A DNA stretch of 64,000 nt from the NCBI GenBank assembly GCA_019636625.1, contig JAHBXE010000009.1, forward strand, positions 1 to 64,000, in the 5' to 3' direction. The notes under the pieces were generated by a model that saw only the letters and a program-made list of their open reading frames with translations, had not been told where the DNA came from and did no database searches. This stretch comes from Phycisphaeraceae bacterium. GTDB lineage: Bacteria > Planctomycetota > Phycisphaerae > Phycisphaerales > UBA1924. A program made the translations under genes and the position numbers. Of the stretch, positions 58,803 through 64,000 are shown in pieces; positions within the stretch are counted from its first letter, which is position 1; every line of letters begins with the position of its first letter.

Positions 58803-60461
58803 GTGCCCGATCTTCCCTCCCTCCTCTCCACCGCCAATACCCACGCCCGCGCCGGGCGCTTCCATGAAGCCGCCGCCCTCATGGAAGACGCCGCCCGCCT
58901 GGCGCCCGCTGACGCTTCCATCCAACTCTCCCTCGGCATGATGCGCAGCACCATCGGCGACTTCCCCGCCGCTGAGGCCGCCCTCCGCCGCGCCGCGGAA
59001 CTCGCGCCGCGCACGCCCGAGCCACACCTGTACCTGGGCATCATCCTCGCGAACCAGCAGCGCATCGCCGAAGCCGACGCCGCGTACACCGCCGCCTCGC
59101 GCCTCGCCCCCGGTCGGCCCGATATCGCCCACGCCTGGTCCCGTCTTCTGGCCGACACCGCCCGCGCCGACCAGGCCATCGCCGTGATCCGGGAGGCCCT
59201 GCGTGCCTACCCGCGAGACATCGCCCTTCACGACAAACTCTGTGGCCTGCTCAACTACCCCGCCGACATTCCGCCCGCCGAAGTTTTCGCCGCTCACCGG
59301 GCCTTCGGCCATCTCATCGGCGCCCCAACCCCGATCCACCGCATCTCCGACTTCAACCCCGACCGCCGCCTTCGCCTCGCCTACCTGTCCGGCGACCTTC
59401 GCGAACACTCCGTGTCGTACTTCCTCGAGCCCCTCCTTGAACACCACGATCGAACCCGATTCGAGGTCTTCTGCTACCACGTCGGCGCGCCGGACGAGAC
59501 CACCACCCCCCGCCTCCGCTCCCGCGTTCCCCACTGGCGGCACCTCTTCCCCATCTCCGACCGCGACCTGGCCTCCGCCATCGCCGCCGACGGGATCGAC
59601 ATCCTCGTCGAACTCGCCGGCCACGCCCAGGGCAACCGCCTCGCCGCCGTCGCCCTCGGCCCCGCACCCATACTCGTGTCATTCATCGGTTACCCCAATA
59701 CCACGGGTGTTCCCGCCATCCGCTACCGCTTTGTTGACGCTGTCACGGATCCTCCCGACGCCGATGCCCTCGCCACCGAAACCCTGATCCGGCTTCCCGG
59801 CTGCTTCCTCTGCTACCGCCCGTACGACGACCCCCCCGCCGTTCAACCCCGCGACCCCGGCCGCCCCATCACCTTTGGCTCCTTCAACAACCTGGCCAAA
59901 CTCTCGCACGCCGCGCTCGACCTGTGGGGCCGGCTCCTCGCCGGCGTGCCGCACGCTCGCCTCCTCCTCAAGGGCCGCGGCCTGGGCGACGACTCCATCC
60001 GCGCCCACATCCTCTCGCGCCTCTCCGCCTTCGGCATCACACCCGATCGCGTCGAACTCCTTCCCCACACCAAGACCACCCGCGAGCACCTCGCCCTCTA
60101 CCACCACGTCGACATCGCCCTCGACCCCTTCCCCTACCACGGCACCACCACCACCTGCGAAGCCCTCTTCATGGGTGTGCCCGTCGTCACTCTGGCCGGC
60201 CACACCCACGCCATGCGCGTCGGCGCTTCCCTCCTGACCGCCGTCAATCTCGCCGAGTTCATCACCACGTCCGATACCGCGTACATCGCCGCCGCGACGG
60301 CTCTCGCCGCCAGCCCCGCCCGCCTGGCCGACCTTCGCGCTTCCCTCCGATCCCTCCTCCTCCGCTCGCCCCTCTGCGACGGGCGCGCCTACGCCGCCAA
60401 GGTCGAGACCGCCTACCGCTCCATCTGGACGGCCCACGGCTCGGCCAACCCGCGGCCGTAG
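58803..60461 (+). CDS. TPR / O-GlcNAc-transferase-like protein 4
   Basis: 552 residues, GTG start, 45 nt after the previous gene. TPRs lie in residues about 5-150 (AALRRAAELAPRTPEPHLYL). The catalytic half contains RRLRLAYLSGDLREHSVSYF, ELAGHAQGNRLAAVALGPAP, GYPNTTGVPAIRYRF, FGSFNNLAKLSHAAL with Lys at 366, and PYHGTTTTCEALFMGVPVV. His replaces the usual Asn in the NGTTTT loop. This gene has the strongest C-ending codon use of the five. It is the shortest paralogue, with about one TPR fewer. Confidence 0.85.
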   Translation: MPDLPSLLSTANTHARAGRFHEAAALMEDAARLAPADASIQLSLGMMRSTIGDFPAAEAALRRAAELAPRTPEPHLYLGIILANQQRIAEADAAYTAASRLAPGRPDIAHAWSRLLADTARADQAIAVIREALRAYPRDIALHDKLCGLLNYPADIPPAEVFAAHRAFGHLIGAPTPIHRISDFNPDRRLRLAYLSGDLREHSVSYFLEPLLEHHDRTRFEVFCYHVGAPDETTTPRLRSRVPHWRHLFPISDRDLASAIAADGIDILVELAGHAQGNRLAAVALGPAPILVSFIGYPNTTGVPAIRYRFVDAVTDPPDADALATETLIRLPGCFLCYRPYDDPPAVQPRDPGRPITFGSFNNLAKLSHAALDLWGRLLAGVPHARLLLKGRGLGDDSIRAHILSRLSAFGITPDRVELLPHTKTTREHLALYHHVDIALDPFPYHGTTTTCEALFMGVPVVTLAGHTHAMRVGASLLTAVNLAEFITTSDTAYIAAATALAASPARLADLRASLRSLLLRSPLCDGRAYAAKVETAYRSIWTAHGSANPRP

Positions 60462-60502
60462 CCGCCCGACCTAACATCCAAACCCTTTCACACGGAGGCT
60501 CC

Positions 60503-62272
60503 ATGTCCAACATCCAAGACTCCATCCGCAACGCCATGGCCATGGCCCAGGTCGGGCGCATCGGCGAGGCCATCTCCTCCCTTCGCTCACTCCTGACCAC
60601 CCACGGCAACGATGCCACGCTCCACCACTCGCTCGGCCTGCTCCAGTTCCAGAGCGGCTCCCTCGAACAAGCCCTGTTCCACTTCGACAAGGCCCGGCAC
60701 CTGGACGACTCCAGTTCCGACATGCACAGCGACTACGGCACCGCACTCAACGTCAGCGGCAGGGCCGAAGAAGCCGTGGACGCCTTCCGGCGTGCTGTTG
60801 AACTCAACCCGCGTTCCTTTCCCGCCCAGCTCGGCCTTTCCAGCGCCCTGATCGGCATCTCCGACTTCGACGGCGCTGTGGAGGCCGGCCGCGCGACCAC
60901 GGAGATCGCCCGCGAGCGGCCGGAAGGCTGGGTGAACCTCTCGCTGGCCCTCCTCCGATCCGGGCGCGGCGGCGAGGCCATCGCCACCCTCCGCGAGTCG
61001 CTCGAGGTCATGCCCGAGCAGCCGCTGCTCCTTTGCAACCTCTGCTCCGCGCTCAATGTCCAGGGCGGCGCTTCGCCCGATGAACTCTTCAGACTCCACG
61101 AAACACTCGGTCGTTCGCTGCACGCGGCGTACAACGCGGGCTTCCGGTCCTTCAACAACGATCCCAACCCGGACCGCACGCTCAATGTCGCGTACCTGTC
61201 CAACGACTTCCGCGAGGGGCCGATCGCCGGGCTGATCGAGCCGATCCTCGCCAACCACGACAAGACCCGCTTCCGGTCCTTCTGCTACTCCGGGACCGCG
61301 CAGCCCGACTCGACCACGCACCGCCTGCGCCTGCTCTCGTTCCTGTGGCGCGATGTTTCCCGCCTGGGCGAGGGGCAGATCGTGCAGCAGATGATGGCGG
61401 ATCGGATTGACATCCTCGTCGATCTGGGCGGCCACACGCCGGGTTCGCGCACGGGCGTGCTCACCATGCGGAGCGCGCCGGTGCAGGTCGCGTGGCTCGG
61501 CTACCCCAACACGCTGGGCATGAAGGCCGTCGGGCATCGGATCGTGGACAGCGTGGTCTGCCCCGACGGCGCCGAGGCCCGGTTCACCGAGAAACTCACC
61601 CGCCTGCCCGGCAGTTACCTCTGCTACGCCCCATCCGCCGATGCTCCGCCCATCGAGGCGGCCACCGGCAACGACGCCGTGACGTTCGCCTCCTTCGCGC
61701 CGATCCAGCGCCTGAGCGATCCCGTGATCGACACCTGGGCGGCGATCCTCCGCGGGATCCCGGGCTCGCGCCTGGTTCTCAAGAATGCTTCGTTCGCGGA
61801 TGATGCGACGGTCCGCCGCCTTCGGGCCCGGTTTGACGGGCTTGGCGTTACGGGTGACCGTGTCGAGTGTCGCCCGCGCGATGGGTCGTACACCGTCCAC
61901 CTCGCCGCGTACTCCGGGATTGACATCGCCCTCGACACGTTCCCCGGTGCGGGCGCGGCGACGACGTTCGAGGCCCTCGACATGGGCGTCCCCGTGGTCA
62001 CGCTGGCGGGGGACACGTTTGCCTCGCGGGCGGGCGCTTCGATCCTGACGGCGCTGGGCATGCCGGAGTTGATCGCGAACTCCACCGGCGACTACATCCG
62101 GATTGCGACGGAGCTGGCGAACAACCCAGCCCGCCGCGGCTCTCTCCGCACGAGTCTGCGGGCGCAGCTCCGGAACTCGCCGCTGTGCGACGGCGCGGCG
62201 TTCACGAAGAAACTGGAGGCGGCGTACCGGGACATGTGGAAGGCGTGGGCGTCGAACCTGCTGTACATGTGA
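60503..62272 (+). CDS. TPR / O-GlcNAc-transferase-like protein 5, divergent
   Basis: 589 residues; GGAGG lies 4 nt before the ATG. TPRs (residues about 1-190) include GLLQFQSGSLEQALFHFDKA. The second half is clearly related (LNVAYLSNDFREGPIAGLIE; DLGGHTPGSRTGVLTMRSAP; GYPNTLGMKAVGHRI) but has two changes at expected donor-site positions. The Lys in FNxxxKI is Arg403 (FASFAPIQRLS), and the GTTTT loop reads GAGAATT. The loop after it (GDTFASRAGASIL) is closer to human OGT than to its neighbours. It may be inactive, or use another donor. It is the last gene of the tandem set. Confidence 0.8.
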   Translation: MSNIQDSIRNAMAMAQVGRIGEAISSLRSLLTTHGNDATLHHSLGLLQFQSGSLEQALFHFDKARHLDDSSSDMHSDYGTALNVSGRAEEAVDAFRRAVELNPRSFPAQLGLSSALIGISDFDGAVEAGRATTEIARERPEGWVNLSLALLRSGRGGEAIATLRESLEVMPEQPLLLCNLCSALNVQGGASPDELFRLHETLGRSLHAAYNAGFRSFNNDPNPDRTLNVAYLSNDFREGPIAGLIEPILANHDKTRFRSFCYSGTAQPDSTTHRLRLLSFLWRDVSRLGEGQIVQQMMADRIDILVDLGGHTPGSRTGVLTMRSAPVQVAWLGYPNTLGMKAVGHRIVDSVVCPDGAEARFTEKLTRLPGSYLCYAPSADAPPIEAATGNDAVTFASFAPIQRLSDPVIDTWAAILRGIPGSRLVLKNASFADDATVRRLRARFDGLGVTGDRVECRPRDGSYTVHLAAYSGIDIALDTFPGAGAATTFEALDMGVPVVTLAGDTFASRAGASILTALGMPELIANSTGDYIRIATELANNPARRGSLRTSLRAQLRNSPLCDGAAFTKKLEAAYRDMWKAWASNLLYM

Positions 62273-62306
62273 GCGTGGATGGACGGGTGGGAGTGTGGGT
62301 AGAGGC

Positions 62307-62350
62307 TCAAGGTGCGCAAGGAGGGAGGAGAGGGGGCTTGCGCACCTTGA
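62307..62350 (+). repeat. Perfect 14-bp inverted pair of the TCAAGGTGCGCAAG repeat
   Basis: TCAAGGTGCGCAAG (62307-62320), a 16-nt purine-only loop, and CTTGCGCACCTTGA (62337-62350) form a hairpin with a 14-bp stem 35 bp behind the last OGT-like gene. There is no T tract right after the stem, so factor-independent termination is not evident. The repeat occurs elsewhere in the window. Confidence 0.85.
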
Positions 62351-62397
62351 ATGGGTGGGAATCGCAGTTTTTCGTAGCGCCGAAGGGGTTTTTTTGA

Positions 62398-62434
62398 TCA
62401 AGGTGCGCGAGGGCTGGGGGTCAAGGTGCGCAAG
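62398..62434 (+). repeat. Two further direct copies of the TCAAGGTGCGCAAG repeat
   Basis: TCAAGGTGCGCGAG (62398-62411, one change) and TCAAGGTGCGCAAG (62421-62434, exact) lie 23 bp apart. The second copy is followed by TTGAGAATCTTG, which resembles the TTTGAGCATCTTG found behind the copy near queA. Confidence 0.8.
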
Positions 62435-62530
62435 GGGTTGAGAATCTTGTGGGGTGATGGAGGCGAAGACCGCCGAGATCGCAAGGCCGATCTCGGTGGC
62501 ACGCATCCCGATTGCCTCGGTGCCACCCGC

Positions 62531-62660
62531 CGAACGCTGCGTGTCCGGGTTTGCGCAGGATCGGTTACAATGGGTTGTCCCCGGGGTGAAGACCACGGAC
62601 CTTCAAGAGCAAGGTCCGTGGCACGGGTCACTCACGTTTCAAGAGCAGGTCCCGGCCACC
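62531..62660 (+). repeat. 130-bp palindrome-bearing repeat, copy A
   Basis: This copy aligns without gaps over 130 positions to 63510-63639 with 15 differences (about 88% identity). Its core is a perfect hairpin, CCACGGACCTT - CAAGAGC - AAGGTCCGTGG (62593-62621). The second half of the unit is the most conserved part. No gene is encoded; it is probably a non-autonomous mobile or REP-like element. Confidence 0.85.
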
Positions 62661-62662
62661 CG

Positions 62663-62818
62663 CGGGACCAATCATTGCAGATACTCAAGCCCGGCACGTG
62701 GTCCAAGTGGAGAGTGGAAAGACGACATCCCAACGGGATGGTGTATGAGATTCACTATTCGCAGCATGTGGAATCGGGCATGCGCTGGGATGTCACAATC
62801 AAGAACATTCGCCCGTGA
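62663..62818 (+). pseudogene. 3' remnant of an unidentified gene, possibly a toxin tail
   Basis: Immediately after repeat copy A, a frame reads ILKPGTWSKWRVERRHPNG, then MVYEIHYSQHVESGMRWDV and TIKNIRP before TGA. The composition is protein-like and unlike its surroundings; upstream in the same frame only repeat sequence is found, so the 5' part is missing. It ends 15 nt before a small downstream gene. A basic, C-terminal domain followed by a small gene is the layout of polymorphic toxin plus immunity gene, but no family is recognised. Confidence 0.4.
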
Positions 62819-62833
62819 CATGGGGCAGTCGCG

Positions 62834-63244
62834 ATGATTGTGAAAGTAAAGTCAGAGCCTCCGCAACAGCTGTGCCCAGGCATTCATGTGAGCTTGTCCG
62901 CGGAAGACTTGGAGGCGAACGGCCTCTACCTCGTGTATGGTGTCTTGGTCTATCCGGGCGGAGTGTCGTTCTACTTATGCGCTCGCAGATCAGATCCGTG
63001 TCCATACCCGTTCGCTGGATTCATGTTTGAGTTTGTTCAGACTATCATTCCAAGCGGATGGAGGATGGGCCGTCATGTGCGGAGATTTGCACGGGGCGAC
63101 GAGTACTTCATGGGTCCGGCCATGTGGGCCCAAGACGAAACGTTCTACGAGCGATTGGTAGACGGTGACGGTGCAGCTGAGATGGCGTTCAAGGTGTATG
63201 CGGAGGAGCTGCGGATGACTACAGACCACGAGTTCATCGCTTGA
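62834..63244 (+). CDS. Small hypothetical protein, possible orphan immunity protein
   Basis: 136 residues. The sequence is moderately acidic with aromatic-rich strands (GIHVSLSAEDLEANGLYLVY; PFAGFMFEFVQTIIPSGWRM) and an acidic C-terminal helix (AAEMAFKVYAEELRMTTDHE). It has no signal peptide or membrane helix. Its third codon positions are far less GC-biased than in the rest of the window, pointing to recent acquisition. It follows a gene remnant by 15 nt and is flanked on both sides by 130-bp repeats. Size and context suggest an immunity protein; this is a hypothesis. Confidence 0.55.
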   Translation: MIVKVKSEPPQQLCPGIHVSLSAEDLEANGLYLVYGVLVYPGGVSFYLCARRSDPCPYPFAGFMFEFVQTIIPSGWRMGRHVRRFARGDEYFMGPAMWAQDETFYERLVDGDGAAEMAFKVYAEELRMTTDHEFIA

Positions 63245-63423
63245 AGAACCTGTTGTGGTGGCTTCCACAGTTCGAGTGGTCGCGTTGGTAACAGGACAGT
63301 CGCCGCGGGTATCGCGTGATTCGAAACTGTGAAGTGCAAAGCAGGTTCGACTGTTCGGCGGCAGCGTGATCACGATTGCAGGTGGAAGAGGGGAAGATTG
63401 CAGCGAGGTTGAGTCCGACCCCC

Positions 63424-63480
63424 AGGCAGGTGGCCGGGACATTTCGCGTGCCATGGACCTTGCTCTTGAAGGTCCGTGGC
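63424..63480 (-). repeat. Inverted partial copy C of the 130-bp repeat
   Basis: In reverse orientation this segment matches the second half of the unit: GGCAGGTGGCCGGGAC, then after a deletion of about 17 bp GTGCCATGGACCTTGCTCTT and GAAGGTCCGTGGC. One base change (CCATGG for CCACGG) spoils one pair of the hairpin. Together with copy B it forms a large inverted repeat. Confidence 0.75.
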
Positions 63481-63509
63481 GGGGACGCACGACGGCGAGT
63501 CAGTGACGG

Positions 63510-63639
63510 CGAATGCTGCGCGTCCGGATTTGTGCTGGGTTGTTTGCAGCTGGTTGTCCCCGGGGTGAAGGCCACGGACCTTCAAGAGCAAGGTCCGTGG
63601 CACGGGTCATTCACGTTTCGAGAGCAGGTCCCGGCCACC
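63510..63639 (+). repeat. 130-bp palindrome-bearing repeat, copy B
   Basis: Same unit and length as copy A; the hairpin core GCCACGGACCTT / AAGGTCCGTGGC is intact and has one more pair than in copy A. Its right end is exactly where the transposase reading frame loses similarity, so it inserted into, or recombined with, the IS remnant. Confidence 0.85.
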
Positions 63640-63770
63640 TGCCCGTTGGTGATGGGCTTGCGGCCCGGGCACCGGAACCGCCGTGGCTTTGGGGGCGGAA
63701 GCATCGGCTCAATCATCGCCCACAACTCGTCGTCCAGGATCGGCTTGGCAATCGTCGTGCCTCCATGCAC
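63640..63770 (-). pseudogene. IS5-like transposase, N-terminal stump
   Basis: About 44 codons read KPILDDELWAMIEPMLPPPK, then RRFRCPGRKPI. This is the start of the DUF4096-type N-terminal domain of IS5-family transposases (DExW..IEPLLPPPKP..GRKPI). After TNGQ the frame runs into repeat copy B and ends. No DDE catalytic part exists in the window, so the element is dead. Confidence 0.75.
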
Positions 63771-63881
63771 TCGTTCGCGGGCGTCCGGCGCGCTGAACTG
63801 GTCATCGGCACACGATCAAGCCGATCTTCTCATCCTGAAAGGCGCTCTTAGATATGGCCCATAGTCGTTAGGACACCGAAG

Positions 63882-64000
63882 ATGATACGCGATCCAAGTG
63901 CCAATCATGACACCATACTGGTCGATGGCCAATCTTTGGTTCAACTTCGGCACTTTCGATCCGTAGCTGGACTAGATGCGGCGGCACTCCGAGCACATCG
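63882..64000 (+). CDS. Start of an unidentified gene cut by the right edge
   Basis: The ATG has AGGA 8 nt upstream and opens a frame that runs to the window end (39 codons). The visible product begins MIRDPSANHDTILVDGQSLV and is neither a signal peptide nor a membrane segment. No family can be assigned. Confidence 0.4.
   Translation, partial: MIRDPSANHDTILVDGQSLVQLRHFRSVAGLDAAALRAH

Noticed and set aside
62307..62397. Classical rho-independent terminator behind the OGT array
   Set aside because: The stem is strong, but the T7 run lies about 40 bases away, not next to the stem.
62454..62837. A 127-codon frame over repeat copy A
   Set aside because: It reads across the palindrome, whose translation recurs in copy B; the gene-like part further on lies in another frame.
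63376..63864. A 162-codon frame across repeat copies C and B
   Set aside because: It consists of palindromic repeat sequence and antisense transposase remnant.

Overview
The window is a high-GC chromosomal segment, almost certainly from a planctomycete of the Phycisphaerae type. The lineage call rests on three things seen here: secreted proteins ending in a paired Cys-containing dockerin-like repeat (NCDxSTGxPxLTANDFQCFL), other secreted proteins ending in PEP-CTERM-like tails (Pro-rich turn, hydrophobic helix, RRRR), and a DUF58 / BatA-like / VWA-like / DUF4175 gene cluster. The cell is diderm and makes peptidoglycan: LpxH-like, LptB, MurE, MurF and MraY genes are present. No rRNA, tRNA, CRISPR array or complete transposon was found.

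Layout. 0-11 kb: a secreted-protein island with an FTP/HEXXH metallopeptidase cut by the left edge, PEP-CTERM-like proteins, an LpxH-like hydrolase with a GT4 glycosyltransferase, and dockerin-tailed secreted proteins; one secreted-protein gene is broken at a run of nine Gs. 11-20 kb: envelope and housekeeping genes (NeuD-like acyltransferase, PEGA lipoprotein, lptB, DUF4870, SpoIID-like, dprA, lexA, FkbM methyltransferase, ubiX). 20-28 kb: queA, a repeat-built PEP-CTERM protein, then murE-murF-mraY with overlapping ends. 28-41 kb: a leftward run of DUF58, BatA-like, VWA/GATase-like, DUF4175, Gln-rich, prenyltransferase-repeat and secreted genes. 41-44 kb: a rightward four-gene unit beginning with a His/Cys-rich exported protein behind a Fur-family-like palindrome. 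44-53 kb: alkaline phosphatase, a short Rho, ptsI, RNase E/G and dxr. 53.4-62.3 kb: five consecutive TPR plus O-GlcNAc-transferase-like (SPINDLY/GT41) genes. 62.3-64 kb: a repeat-rich accessory patch with short hairpin repeats, two 130-bp direct repeats (about 88% identical) plus an inverted partial copy, an IS5-like transposase stump, and a small gene that may be an orphan immunity gene.

How parts work together. LpxH-like, GT4, NeuD-like, FkbM and LptB fit surface glycolipid and glycan assembly. MurE/F and MraY make lipid II precursors. The DUF58-to-DUF4175 run is a membrane-linked VWA system. Dockerin-tailed and PEP-CTERM-tailed proteins imply two ways of fixing exported proteins to the envelope, and one neighbouring paralogue pair uses one tail each. 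The five OGT-like genes suggest a large investment in protein glycosylation.

Large-scale structure. By eye the + strand is C-rich from 0 to about 19.5 kb, G-rich from about 19.5 to 38.5 kb, then C-rich to 62 kb, whichever strand the genes lie on. That pattern suggests an inverted block.
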